From NCBI GenBank assembly GCA_904066235.2, contig CAJFCV020000005.1:9295501-9359500 (forward strand): DNA of 64,000 nt, in the 5' to 3' direction. Numbering within the stretch: position 1 is the first letter of the stretch; the number at the start of each line of letters is the position of its first letter. Origin of the DNA: Bursaphelenchus xylophilus (lineage: Eukaryota; Nematoda; Chromadorea; Rhabditida; Aphelenchoididae). Of this stretch, positions 10,762 to 22,816 are shown piece after piece. The position numbers and the translations under genes were made by a program. The notes under the pieces are model-generated. The model saw nothing but the letters and a program-made list of their open reading frames with translations. It did not search any database and was not told the origin of the DNA.

Positions 10762-13700
10762 ACCGGGGATACACGTTTAATGAGGGGCCGTAAATAGAGA
10801 CACAGTCTTCTGGGAATGGATCTCTTTCAGGAATTATTTATTCAAGTCTTCAAACAGAAGATTCTCTTGTAATGCCGGAAAATGTGGAAAATATTTAACA
10901 TAGAATAAAGCATCATAACCCTATACTCTATTAGATTGCTTGCAAGGAATGTTTGGTTAAAACTTCGTACAATTTATCTTTTAAACCTGGTCAAATTTAC
11001 GGCTACTGTAATCAAATGTGAGCTCATATCTAATCTTATCCCAAAATCATGAAAAATCCTTGTAAGAACCTCTACAGTACTTTCAAACCGAATAATTCCG
11101 ACTAATTAGTTCAATCAAGTTCAATCTCGTCCCAAATTCGACTTAAATAATGGGGAATCTGTGGAAAAGCCTTCGGTTTTTTGGCCTTGACATGGGCCGA
11201 CTGTGTGATTCAATTTGAGGACAATGGAACCTTGGCCGTGCCAACTCTTTTTGAATTCTTTGCCCGGAAAAAACTGAGTAATCATGTAAGAGTGCGTCCT
11301 TCGCACTTTTGTGATTACTCGAATTTTTTACTTTCGCAGATTGGGAGTAAACTACAGAGTGTCGGGTATTGTAGGATTGGGGAAAAAGAAGATAAGAACA
11401 TTGCGAATTAGAGAAATGAGCCCTGTATCTGCGAGTCGCAAAAAGCATAAAAATGTTTATTTTCCCACTGCCTACGGGTTACAAGCTCCGAACCAAATCG
11501 CATATAAAGAAGCAACATACAAGCTGTGTAAGAAGCAACATACAAGCTGTAACTCCATTACAGTTGACTAAACAGAATAACAGCTAGCGCCGATAGTGAT
11601 CATCTTGTTTACTTATATACGCGGAACACAAACTGAGAAAAAAGGCTCGCTCTTCGTAGCGAGCTGTTCAAGGGCTGGGTGAGATTGACATGTTGCCAAG
11701 TGTCAGGGCTTTTTTATATTTTATGGAATTTTTTAGAATGCCAAAAGGAAAAAAAGATAAAAAACTGCGGGTCAAGGTAAAAGAGGGCAAAAACCAACAA
11801 AAAAGTTTTGTGCTGCAACCCAGTTTTTTTTCGCCAATAATTAACGGTAAATAATAATTCATTTAAAACAAAAATCTACTCAAATCATGAAAATTCAGCA
11901 CAAGCTTTGGTGAGCAAGATTAGCTACAATTGGAGACTGCTTTGTCTCTCTCTCTAATGATCTTTGATAATTTTTTGTCAACTTCAAACTACAAATCATT
12001 CGATCGAAAAAAGGTTAAAACTGAAGGACTCTGTTTCTTAGATGATCAAGATCTTCATGTGACCTTTAGCAAGTGTTGCGCTCTTTGTACTTCCTGCTTT
12101 GGTACGGTAGCGCTGTGTTTATGAAGAGGAAAATATTTTGCAACTTGCCGAAAAAAGTGGAAATTTTAATTTCCAGATTTTAGTATTATAGTTTCATAAT
12201 GGAGAAAACCTCGACTTTTGAGCGTCTTAATAACCAAGAAGTGTCAGCAAAAAGATGCAAAACTATGCCTCTTTACCCCCAACATTTTGGTACAAAACAA
12301 TAGCCTGACATTTTTTCTTGCCTTTTTTAATTTTAAGTAGTCAACTGGGAGCTGCTGCCAATCCAGCTGCAAAATTTATTAATAACACCTATGACTTATG
12401 ACCATTCTATTTTGGTTGTTAATTGACATCAACTCTACAGTAATAACTTAAATTTGCGGATAAACAACAAAATTGGGCTTCGTACTGTCGCTAACATAAT
12501 TAACGAAGCAAGGAAATAAATTCTCGAAATCCCGGAAATTTGTTAACATTAAGAAATTGAATCAAAGCTCAAGTAACAGTAGAACCCTTGACCCGCGCAA
12601 TTTCCTGCCGTCGGTTTTTTAGACATTATAAGAATTACGAATTTCAAGTCGAAGCTGATCTCTAAACCTAAACGGAGCTAAGAAAAAGAGGCTGAGTGTT
12701 CCAAGATTGAAATGCCTTTGGCTTGTCAACATCAAGGCGATCAAATGAACAAGTGCAAGCGCGAGGGGGATCACGGGATGGTAAAAAAATTTGATGAAGA
12801 TTGGAGGTCAAAAGTTAGAAGTTTTTTTTTTTGATTTTTTGGATAGGAATTATAGTGATTCGAAAGCAAATCCAAATAGGAAATCTCAAAAATTTTCAAG
12901 CTCGTAACACTATACATACATATTATACATTACATACATATTATACATTACATGCATAGAAGATATCGTATGGCTGCTATAAAACAGATGAAACAAACTG
13001 GAATAAATGTAGTTTGGCTTATGTGTGAAAAAGAGAAGCCAAAAGGACATAAACGGATTGCAATTTACACGCATCAGAAATTCAGAACCCTGTTTGGCAA
13101 GAAAACAAAATCCGAAGAAATTATGCGTGTTTTTATGCGTTCTCAGGAGAAAAAGAACTTGGCCAAAATTTAGTGAAGTGCGAGGGTCAGATTTTCTTTA
13201 AATTTTGCAATTGATGTGATATCAGTTATAAAAAAAATTGGCCCGCGGTTTTCATAGGCTGCCGAAATGCCGACCATCTCTGCCGCAAAGAGAATACGCA
13301 AAGTGCGGAGATCGGTCAGAGAAAACCTTTTTTGATCATACTGCCGGACTTGCATAAATAAAATTGCTTTTTTGTAGAAAAATTGCGCTTTTTGAATGAA
13401 GACCTTATTTCTCTGATCATCTCTCCTCATTTCCCATAATATCCCGCTGATTTTTGAACGACACATCTGCAAAGCGCAAGTTAAAATTAGGAAAATACAA
13501 CTGCTTTCTAGACGTACTACGGACACGAAAATTGGTGAAAATATTAGCCCTGAACGCGCTCCGCTTTAAGTTACAAAACACTGGATGCAATCTTTGGCCG
13601 AAATTTTGCTGCAGGCTATGAATACCATTTTTGCTATGAATATTCATTTATCCACTCGACTTATTTGTCATCGTGTTCTCTAATCCCTTTTCCAACCCAA

Positions 13701-14106
13701 TTGACTACCGTTTTCTGCGACGCCGGACTAAAGGCCACAACGGGCCATGAAGTGGGTCAACGGTGTTTACAACAAAGTAAAACAAATGCCATTCCGAGAA
13801 AGCTTTTCCTTTAATTAAGTCAACAAAAATGCGAGAGAAATCTGTTCAAGGACTGCGAGTGACGAGGAGGGTTGCTACTTTATGCACAGCTTTGAAGTAA
13901 TATTTTGGGAACGGCAAAATGGTACTTTTAAAGCCTGTTGCTAGAGCAAAGGAACAGGTTGCTTCTGCAGGGTATTTTTCCGCATGTGAATGTGAAAAGC
14001 GACTAAAAACACTAAAAGAATATACGGCATGCTTGAGGCACGTGAAGTCGCACGTACAGGGGAACAGCCAGTCAGATTTTTAAATTTGTCTCTAACAATA
14101 AGATAC
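10762..14106. other. Non-coding stretch with small tandem duplications
   Basis: I see no supportable gene. Small structures are: a 22-bp unit duplicated in tandem at about 11508-11552 ('gaagcaacatacaagctgt'); a perfect hairpin 'gctcgctcttcgtagcgagc' near 11646; a duplicated 18-bp unit at about 12913-12955 ('tacatacatattataca'); and R1-like decayed sequence at about 13170-13530 on the minus strand. A 73-codon frame at 12952-13173 is Lys-rich but otherwise unsupported. Confidence 0.4.
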
Positions 14107-14395
14107 AAAAAATTTTTCAATTAAAAAAATGTTGGCCATGGTCGAAAACTGTCAGGCATAAAGTTTTAGACCCATCGTGCAATCACCCGGCCCATGACAA
14201 CGGCCGCTTTATAAAACGCAAAATGTTACAGAAATCCCGAAAGAATGCAAATTTTGGGAAAACGTTTGACACTTTTGATGTGTGCCCTGTGGGTGTTCTA
14301 TGAGCCAAATTGGAAGAAATTCGGTGATGATCACCGGAACAATGTCCGGGCCATGCTTCACTTTCTAAAAAAGTCCGTTTTAAATCATGATTGTC
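14107..14395 (+). repeat. Fragment related to the 42-44.5 kb palindrome family (R4)
   Basis: Blocks here match the right arm of the large palindrome. 'aaaatgttggccatggtcg' resembles the unit at about 44000-44015. 'aatgtccgggccatgcttc' followed by 'aaaaaagtccgttttaaat' resembles the outer arm end at about 44511-44552. This shows that the palindrome belongs to a dispersed family. The match is by eye. Confidence 0.5.
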
Positions 14396-14575
14396 TAACA
14401 AGGGAATGGTCTGAAATTCCCCCTAGGAAAATTACTTGTACAGGTGTATAGAGCAGGTCAACTTTGGTAAAAAGAGTCATTTTTTAACTGCGAAAGACGA
14501 GAAAAATCGACCGAAAATTCCACAAAATCTCCCTCTTCCTCTTCCCTAGGAAAATTTGCAAGACATATACAAAGC
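14396..14575 (+). repeat. R7 repeat, copy 1
   Basis: 'gggaatggtctgaaattccc' is followed by 'gagcaggtcaactttggtaa', a run of 'gacgagaaaaatcgaccg' and 'ctctt-ccct' blocks. The same order recurs at 15526-15705. The end sequence recurs inverted at about 16290-16318. Confidence 0.65.
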
Positions 14576-15525
14576 CCCTATAAAAAAACGCCGAATGTGT
14601 TGACTGGCTCTGAAAAATGCAGGCTAATATTTTTGCGGAATTTTGGTCCAAGAAAACTTGTGTGTCCTACTTCATGAAGCTCCATTGCTCGTCTAAATAT
14701 ACGCTATAATTTATGGACGTCACATTTGAGGCTTCTCCGAACAAAAAGAGGATGATCCAACATTGTAATTTGTGAAGTGTCGCCCTTTCCATTCCGTGAA
14801 GGATGTAGGTATAATATTTTCGCTTTGCGTACGTGCAAAAGGCAAAATTAATTACCGTTGTATCAACTCTGAGCACTAAGAATGTTTTGGACGTCCTTGC
14901 AGAATCCAATCTGCTAGTCCGGACCTTCCCGGTAAATTGGAGGTGGTTATACGAAATAATAAGCAGAAAGAATAAAATTTTGAAGTTTCTCTGGGAATTC
15001 CTACCGTAAAGAGAATGTCGAATTAGCACCGGGTTCCGGCATCATGATGGCTTGGATTGTAAAAATTATAGAGCCGTGTTTTTTTTTAGCCTTTCCGGAA
15101 AGTCGCGGGATTGTTTTTTGGCGCTTGAAATGTGCGAAAAAGGTCAGGGTGTAAGCGACAGCCGAAAAAGCCTATTGCACGGTGCAAAAAGGAAGAAATT
15201 GCACAATGCAAAGAAAACCTGTGTTTTCGCTTAGTGCATGCAGCCGATTTCAGTCCGGCGACTTTCCGAAAAGACTGGTACGCACAAAAAGACAAAATTT
15301 CTTTACCTGTTTATTCTTGGGTTTTCTAATTCTTCGGTTTTGACGGCCTCGGAAACCTAAAAGACTATACTCAAGGATTATTGCATGAACCAAAATATGG
15401 TATCAAAACGTTTCATACGAAGAATATGTAATGCTTTTTTTGAAAATAAAAGTTGTTGGACAATTTCTGAGGTTTTTTGGCTCTGGCCAAATTTGCAAAG
15501 ATATTGGTTATCCTTGTTTTCAGCC
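14576..15525. other. No gene; R12 repeat copy on the minus strand at about 15075-15290
   Basis: The stretch at about 15075-15290 is the reverse complement of sequence at about 45100-45232 and related to 46075-46200. All share 'gcaccgtgcaatag' or 'tgcacggtgcaa' and 'gactttccgaaa/ggctttccgg' blocks. I see no genes. Confidence 0.4.
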
Positions 15526-16319
15526 TAACGAGGGAATGGTCTGAACTTCCCCCAGCGTTTAGGAAAATGACCAGTACAGGTGGGTCGAGCAGGTCAACTT
15601 TGGTAAAAAGAGCCATTTTCCAGCTGCGAAATAAGCCTAGCCGACGAGAAAAATCGACCGAAAGTTCCTCAAAAATTTGCTCTTTCTCTTCCCTCGGAAA
15701 AGAAGAGCGGTGTCCAGTGGTTCGGTTAGCCGAGTGGATAAAGCATCCGCTCGATATTCTTTTGGGGGTTGGTTCGATTCCAGGGTCTCGCGAAGGACCG
15801 TGATAAGGCTTTGATGAGCAAGATGAAAGCCTTGTGATCCAAAAAAAAAATTATTTTGCGATTTTAAAACCTTCAAGAGATCATAAAGCACATAATAATA
15901 AAGGATTTTCATGTAAATTTCGGTGTTTTTTCTACCAAGTTCCACGTTGAATCCGGAATTTTAACAATAAGGAAAAATATACAACAAGCCAGTGGCATCT
16001 GGATTTCTTTTATCGTAATGTTCAACGCCCTCCAACCAGGACTAGATTATTGGAGTATGACTGGGAACGTTCTAGAATCTTCCAGAAAAAAAGTCACCGG
16101 AATTTACTTGAAAATCCTTTACGTGTTTTATGATCTCTTGAAGGTCTTGAAATCGCAAAATATTTTTTTTTTGAATCACAAGGCTTTCATCTTGGTCACC
16201 AAATCCTTATCACAGGCACTCGCGCCGCCCCGGAATCGAACCAACCCCCAAAAGAATATCGAGCGGACGCTTTATCTTTTTTCCGAACGCTAGGGGAAGT
16301 TCAGACCATTCCCTCGTAA
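15526..16319. mobile_element. R7 foldback element with a tRNA-like A/B-box segment
   Basis: The ends are inverted repeats ('taacgagggaatggtctgaa' and 'ttcagaccattccctcgtaa'). The inner arms at about 15740-15920 and 16110-16275 are also inverse copies, including a 'tgatctcttgaaggt...' block. The left arm carries an RNA polymerase III-like A box (15727-15737) and B box (15771-15781). The right arm keeps the inverse B box and the 3' half only. No transposase is present. Confidence 0.6.
15720..15791 (+). pseudogene. tRNA-derived (SINE-like) segment, not a functional tRNA
   Basis: The A box 'tagccgagtgg' and B box 'ggttcgattcc' are 44 bases apart, exactly as positions 8 and 52 lie in an ordinary tRNA. 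The T arm pairs at four positions. The acceptor stem (15720-15726 against 15785-15791) pairs poorly and no anticodon stem forms, so this is tRNA-derived rather than a working tRNA. The 3' half is repeated in inverse orientation at about 16220-16275. Confidence 0.5.
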
Positions 16320-16802
16320 GGCCGCTTTAGTGACTCTGCGATACTTTTTGATACTTTCTTTTTTTTTGTAACGAGTTCACTATGTCAACGACACAAAAGT
16401 AATCCTTTCTCTACAAATGTCGCCAGTTCTCAAATTTTGTTTTTCTTCGAGGGATTTCCACTCATTTACTCACATCAGTAAATACCGTACTGTCAAACAA
16501 AAAGCGTCTTCGTCTCCAATTTCAAATTTCTAGCCCCCCAAAAAAGGTCTATTGGCTTCAAAAACCGCTAAAATTGAGTCAAAGATCAGCATGATTGTAT
16601 GCAGAAAAATCTCCCCTAATCTCTTCTTCCATACAATTGCCCTTCGAGGAAACGGAATGCAAATTGGCAGCTGTATTATATTTATTTTTGCGGCATTAAT
16701 AATAAATTCCAGGTTTGTGCATGACATGTTTGTGTGTGAATGTTTGTGCTGTTGGGCCTATTAAATTAGCGTTATAGTAAAGAAGGAAACAAAAGTTTGA
16801 TG
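16320..16802. other. No gene seen
   Basis: This is AT-rich sequence between two inverted-repeat elements. Nothing is supportable. Confidence 0.5.
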
Positions 16803-16804
16803 TA

Positions 16805-19051
16805 CAGGGTGTTTCAAGAAATTCCCCGGAAAGTAATCGCCGATTTCTCGGCGCTCAGTCAAGATATTCAAAAAAATTCTTTTGCATAATAAAGAAGAAT
16901 ATAAAGCGGGAGATAAAAGATTTTCTGAAAAATTTTTGAAATTTTTCTGTTTTCACTTTTTTTTTAAAAAAAAAGTAAATTTTGAAAAATTTCCGGAAAT
17001 TTTCGATTTCGGAAAGTCAAAAAACATTCTTACTCCGAACGACAAATTTTTGGAAAGTTGGATCAAAAATGGCTCGCCAAAAGTTCGATCCGGAAAGTTG
17101 AAACAAAAATGGCTCGCCCATTTTGGCTGGTGAGTAAGACGCCGTTTTTACTCACCAATTTATTTTCTTCAAAACTATTTTTGTGAGCTGCGCCCTTGAT
17201 CACCCGGGAATTCCCAGATGTGTCAAATTTCTCCCCCGTAAGAAAATTATTTTTCCCCTCTTTTCGATATAGCCTGTTTCTACATGAAGATGGCATGAAT
17301 ACTAGACAAGTAAGTTGTTATTAGTAAGAGCAGGTGTTCTTCTTTCAATTGACACCAAATATTTTCCTTTTATTTTACAGAATTTCTCCAATTCGGGAGT
17401 TTTTCACGACCATGGATAATGTAAGTGCGCTTATCTCGTTTTTGTTCCGTTATTGGAGTAAACAGTTCTAGGCTGGGGGGTTCTAGAGGACACCGCACTC
17501 TTTAGTTTTGTTATATTCTCCATCTATCAAACGCCATCAATTTCGATTTCTAGGTGTCATGTACAATATCGAAATCCGCTCAGATCTGCCGGATTTTTGC
17601 CGCGAAGGCGTTCTAAACTGAGGTCATAACGTAATAAGGCTCAAATAACGTTGTTACAATAACTTAGTATTTGAAATTTTTACGTCGTTATTCCTCAAAA
17701 TTGATGGGGTTTCATACATGGAGAATATACATGAGAGTGGGGTCTCCTCTAAACGTTTCCCGACTTAGAATCTTGACGTCGTAGCAAAAAACGAGATAAT
17801 CTCACTTACATTATCCATGGTCATGAAGCTTTACGAATTGGAAAAATTTTGTACCTTTCTCTGAAATAACAGGGAAATTTTTGGTGTCAAATGAAAAACG
17901 TACATCTCCTCTTGCTAATGCTAACTTACTTGATCACTTTTCAGCCCATCTTCGTAGAGAACATAGCTTCACAACATCGCACAAACATAAAAATAATTTT
18001 TTCGGAAGAGAAAAACTTGACACATCAGGGAAAGACTTGGCGTCAACCTTGCAACCTGCAGTGCGGGGCCAAAAAGAGGAAGAAAGTAAAAACAAGCTCT
18101 GACTTTCCTCGACTCCGAGCGGGGAGTAAGATCCGGTCCTACTCCCGACCTTGAAGTCGGAAAGCCAAACAAAAAATTGACTTTTTTTTTGCATTTTCCG
18201 GAAAGTAAACTGAAAATTTACTTTTTTTTTAAAAAAAAAGTAAAAACAGAAAAATTTCAAAAATTTTTCAGAAAATCTTTTATCTCCCGCTTTATATGGA
18301 CGGTTTTTTACCTATGAAAACCATTTTCTCCGCCAACGCGGAAAGCAGTGTATTCGGCGGAGACTTTTGGGCTCTTTTTTCTTTATCACACGAATTTTTA
18401 ATGCTTTATTGCGACACTTAAGCATCCAGTAAGTCTTCAAATTTCTTGCACAATGGATCAGATGGCCGGCTACAATGCTAAGCGATCCGATTCAGCGGCC
18501 GCACGGTGCAATGCAGTCCCTGTAACGTCGATAAAGTCGGAGCGCACCGTGCGCATTTTTGAAACAGCATGGCAAAGAGAAATTTAAACAAAAAATATTT
18601 TGTTGTTTTCCAGTCAACCAAGTCGTTTCTCGATGGCTAAACGTCTAACAAGGCTTGGCGACAAAATTTTTGAGGGTTTACAACACCTGCAGAGAATGCT
18701 TGCCAGACCATAAGAATTGCGTTGGGCCATTTCTTGTCCATAGCTGAGTTAAGATACGGCGAGCAGCTGCCGTACCTTCACCAAACGCTTGATAAACACA
18801 AAAACCAGCAAAAATCCTGATTTCAACCATCAGAAACCATAAAAAAGCGTCCAAGATGGGTGTGATGACCAAAAAAGTGCTCAAAAGTGTCCGCCGAATA
18901 CACTGCTTTCCGCGTTGGCGGAGAAAATGATTTTCATAGGCAAAAAACCGCCCATATTCTTCTTTATTATGCAAAAGAATTTTTTTGGATATCTTGACTG
19001 AGCGCCGAGAAATCGACGATTACTTTCCGGGGAATTTCTTGAAACACCCTG
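16805..19051. mobile_element. R6 foldback element, 2.25 kb, with TA target duplication
   Basis: The ends 'cagggtgtttcaagaaattc' and its inverse are flanked by TA on both sides (16803-16804 and 19052-19053), as in Tc1/mariner-type elements. The inverted arms extend inward for most of the element. Sequence at 16860-16990 is matched inversely at about 18220-18297 and 18954-18990, and 17395-17445 is matched at about 17785-17830. A second element is inserted in the right arm (18298-18953). Without it the palindrome is about 1.6 kb with arms of about 0.8 kb. No transposase frame. Confidence 0.8.
18298..18953. mobile_element. Nested inverted-repeat element (656 bp) inside R6
   Basis: It begins 'ggacggttttttacctatg' and ends 'cataggcaaaaaaccgccc'. 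The terminal repeats of about 75 bp include the 'ccgccaacgcggaaagcag' block on the left and its inverse on the right. It is flanked by ATAT (18294-18297 and 18954-18957). Removing the element and one ATAT restores the match of the R6 right arm to its left arm ('ctttatattcttctttatt'), which is direct evidence for insertion after R6. Confidence 0.85.
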
Positions 19052-19301
19052 TAGAATGTTTCAAAAGTTGTGTAAATTATGGAAGTATAATAAATGGAAA
19101 GTGCAATGTTTATTTGTCAAGATACAAATTTTTATACATAATAAAGGCCAAAGTGAAGGCGACAACGATCAAAGCGAAGGTGATGATGACACAACAAACA
19201 TGGACACAGATGAATTTGAACCATTGCTTCCTGAATATGCATTAAAAATCAATAGGATTTTTTGTCTCGTTTCGTTCAATTCTTTCCATAACGAGTCGGC
19301 T

Positions 19302-19751
19302 AACAGATGAAGTACCCCAAGTTCGAAGCTCAGATTTTGATGAAACTTGGCACAGATTTACAATATTTTTTCCAAAATTATATGCGAGAATCCTAGCTTA
19401 CGCTTTGCAAAAACAACCGAGAGTTTCTAGATCGACAGTCCGCGAAAAATTGAGACTTTACGCCGAGTTTCGGCACGAAAAATTTCATGCCTATTTCTAG
19501 CACAGAAGGCAATGTTTCCACAAAAAATCTATTTTTTTCTGCACTAGCAAAGTTATGGCAAAAAGTGTCTTTCTCTCTGACCGCCCATCCCGTTTAAAGT
19601 GCTCTCTCGGCGGCAAAAGTCATTCAATATCTCGGCGACGCTTGCAAGGCAAGAGCTGCAACTCTCAGGAATTGACATTTAGTCTATGCCCTACATCTGT
19701 GCAAAATTTGAAGAAAACTCTGAGCGTCGGACTTGGAGTACTTCCCCTATT
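19302..19751 (+). mobile_element. R1 element, diverged copy with both ends
   Basis: It runs from 'taacagatgaagtaccccaa' to 'ggagtacttcccctattag' with the standard R1 interior ('tctcggcggcaaaagtcatt', 'atctcggcgacgc', 'gacatttagtctatgccc'). Flanking TAA/TTA fits a three-base target duplication. Confidence 0.75.
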
Positions 19752-20071
19752 AGTAGCAAAAAATGCCTAAAATAAGGTTTTCAAATCTACTATTTTTTGG
19801 TCAGTCCGACTTGTTTCCAATTTTTTATTTGAGCTACCCTTGGGTATCCTAACAAAGTGTTGCAAACAGTTTTCCCGACTTGAAACTTTTTTTTGTGGTT
19901 GATGTTCACCGTGCATTATAGACACAAGTTTTTCCGGCAACAAAAAAGTGAAAAAGCGATTCAAAGTTTTAAAAAATCATATCATTTCTAAATATCAGGG
20001 ATGTCGGGGAAATAATGTGGATTTTCCTCACACTTTCCCTGTCATCATCACCAACAATCCTTCTCACTCAC

Positions 20072-20307
20072 CAATCCCACCTCGCCCTTTCGTCCCGCAC
20101 CGCGACTTCTGGCAACAACGGAACCGCATCCACATGTCCACCATCATCTCCGGGTATTGAATTTGAGGTCAGATCGGAGTTGCTTCCAGCACTACTCACA
20201 TTGGTCCCCGTATGGCTGGTTTTCGATTTACTGGCGAATTTTTGAGACGTCCGAACTTTGTCGGCGGACTTGATTTTTTTGATTGGTTCATTTGATTCTA
20301 TCGGCAT
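20072..20307 (-). CDS. Possible 5' coding exon, Ser/Lys-rich
   Basis: A minus-strand frame starts at an ATG at 20307 and ends at a good donor (gtgagtgag) just below 20072. It encodes 78 residues plus two bases, Lys/Ser/Thr-rich and then acidic ('GDDGGHVDAVPLLPE'). Its base composition is clearly less AT-rich than the flanks. I could not find a convincing next exon below 20072, so this may be an isolated exon of a gene I cannot complete. Function unknown. Confidence 0.3.
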
Positions 20308-20324
20308 TTTAGAAGGGGGAAGCC

Positions 20325-20550
20325 GACCGGTCGGTGAGAGATGTAGGAAAAAAATGAAAAAATGGAATTTTTTCATTTTTCAGAGGAAAAAAAATCTTGT
20401 CGAAAAAAAACTTTGGTAATTTTTTGGATTTGAAAAAATCGACCGGTCGATACGATGAAAATTTTTTGGATTTTTTTAGTAGGCTAATTGATTTTTTTGC
20501 CGAACGTTATTTTTTCTGGTTTTTTGGATTAAAAAATCGACCGGTCGATA
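20325..20550. repeat. Three copies of the palindrome CGACCGGTCG
   Basis: The ten-base palindrome CGACCGGTCG occurs near 20325, 20440 and 20537, twice within the longer palindrome 'atcgaccggtcgat'. The copies lie in an otherwise A/T-run-rich stretch just upstream of the candidate minus-strand exon at 20307. They could be protein-binding sites or remnants of a repeat. Confidence 0.45.
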
Positions 20551-20559
20551 AGAAAAAAC

Positions 20560-21277
20560 ATGAAAAAAAAGTTTAAATCGAAATTTCTTGACCCTGTGGG
20601 GGCAAAATCGATTTTTATAGCATTTTTTGAACAGTAATTTCTCACATCATTACTGTGTAGGAATCAAACATCTCCAAGTCTGCATTAATTCAATTTCTCA
20701 GCCGATTGCGTTGCGCAATTCTCGAATTTTTAAAAAGCCGGGAAACTCAGACGCGATAAACGTCTATGATCCGCAAAAAAGTTTATTTGGAAACTAGTTT
20801 TCATGTCGTGTGATGAGTGCTTATGTAACTCTTTTTTTTAATAGCTGGTTTGATGGGCATTCTTGGGGTTGAGCGGCGATTACATCAACGTTTTTTATTT
20901 GTAAATAAGAAACAACATTGGGAGTTACACAATATTACAACATATGTTATTATGTGGACTGTAGAAAGCATGCTTTTTTAAAATTTACAAACGTCTGAGC
21001 TTTTATCAACAAGTCGTAAAGGAGCAACAAATTTGTTTGTAATAAAAGATTTCATTGTGCAGAAATTCAACTTGGCTTAAAAAATTGGCTTTTGGGCCGT
21101 TCGAAATCGTTCGCCGTAGAGAAGTGGCGTTCTCGCCAGCAAGAATCAAGAAATGGATGACCTTTTTCAAAACAACCTTTTTGCACTGTGCGGTGTCGCA
21201 TTGCACCGTAAATTTTACTTGTCGCCGCGCGACAAATTTCATGCACGACGGCGCACTGTGCAGACATGTCAAGACTA
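20560..21277. other. No gene seen
   Basis: This is AT-rich. Short open frames near 21000-21350 on both strands mirror one another and lack any support. Confidence 0.45.
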
Positions 21278-21730
21278 GTACTTCTATGGGGTATGGAGTT
21301 ACAGATCGAGGCATATACCAAAAAAATCGCAAAATTTTTCTGATTCAGAATAGTTAAAAGTTAGCTGCCTAATTTTGGTTTGTAATTGCGAAAAAAATCA
21401 TCAGAACTTTTCTCGCAATACCACACAAATGCCCCTTTTTTATATATTGGAACTATTATACTAATTAAGGTATAGTATTAATCAAATTTGATATTTTAAG
21501 GCTTTTTTCAAGATGCCAGGGTTTAATTTCACTCAAAACTGAGCTTTTGAATTGGTAAAAACATGGTCAAAAAATGGCTTTGCATGGTGTTGCGAGCAAA
21601 GTCCTGAGGATTTTTTCACCCATACAAACCAAAATTAGGCAGCTAACTTTTGCATATTCTGAATCAGAAAAATTTTACGAGTTTTTTGATTTATGTCTCG
21701 AGTTGCAACTCCATACCGATAGAAGTACTT
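21278..21730. repeat. Inverted-repeat element, about 450 bp
   Basis: The left arm (21278-21393) begins 'agtacttctatggggtatgg' and includes 'ttagctgcctaattttggtt'. The right arm (21620-21730) is its inverse, ending 'ccataccgatagaagtact'. The spacer is about 225 bp. The arms are clearly homologous though diverged. No coding capacity. Confidence 0.7.
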
Positions 21731-21735
21731 TCCTT

Positions 21736-22816
21736 ATGAAAAAACCGCTAAATATCGTATTTTACAAATCTCTGATGCGACCACCAAAACTAGAATTTTG
21801 GTCACTCCTTATAACCTCTCAATATAACCATCGTTGGTTCCCATTTTCGAATTAAATCTCCCATAAATCTCGCGATTTTCCAAAAAACGCCTCAGGTGAC
21901 GCGAATTTTTTTTTGGTCGAAATTCGAGTGAAATTCGGAATTCTCCGACGACAAATGGGGGTTCACTCCCTACGTCGCCGCGGAAACCTGAGGTTCAAGA
22001 GCGCGGATGATTGATGAGATGGGAGATGAGAGGGAATGGAGACATTTATGAGGATGATGTAACTTTAATTTGACGGGGAAGGCGATTACAATTGTAATAT
22101 CTCGGTGAATGTAGATTCCTTCCGTTCAATTTTGATAGACGATCAGCGGAAATAAATTGAAATTGAAGTTGAAATTGGTGAATGTAGAACTTCATACAAG
22201 AAAATATGAACTACGTCAAAAAGATTCCTTCAGAAAACTGAAAAATATGAAGCTCCGCAATATTTATTTTTTGGCGAAGCGTCCCAGAATTATCGGCCCA
22301 GAAAAATCAATTTTGCCTTGCCAGGAACCTGAAATAAAATGAATACAAACAATCTGGATAATTGTTAAGCTGTCCCCAAATTTCCCCATTCTGTCCCCAA
22401 CGACCCGTCCCCAAAGCTATATATTGAAAACAACATATTGAAACGGCCTGAACGTGTTATTAATAAAGCTCCATTTTACTGATATTCATGGTTACTTTTG
22501 TTGAATTTATTGTAAATGGAAGCGGCGACCCTCTATATTATGCTTGTAATGTTTTGTGACTTGTAAATGGGGTTCTTAGATTGCCAAATTATGCTTTTCT
22601 GCCGGGAATGACGATCCATTTGCACGACTGATGACATAGGCCGGTCTATTTACACGCTTGCAACTACGTATGCCATGACCTCAATGGGTGTCCTGCTTTT
22701 TTGTGTGTTGGTCCTACTGTTTACTGAACATGTGATCAAACAAGGTTTTGTACAAGAGCTAACGAGTTTAAGGTGAGTTTAAGGTCGTGGAAGTCATTGT
22801 GTTGGATAACCCGTCC
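21736..22816. other. 5' flank of the EndoU gene; no other gene seen
   Basis: This is AT-rich sequence with short frames only. A purine-rich patch at 22000-22230 produces a Lys-rich open frame that I do not support. Confidence 0.45.

Noticed and set aside
15720..15791. Functional tRNA gene
   Set aside because: A and B boxes are present at tRNA spacing, but the acceptor and anticodon stems do not pair and a half copy lies inverted nearby. Called tRNA-derived.
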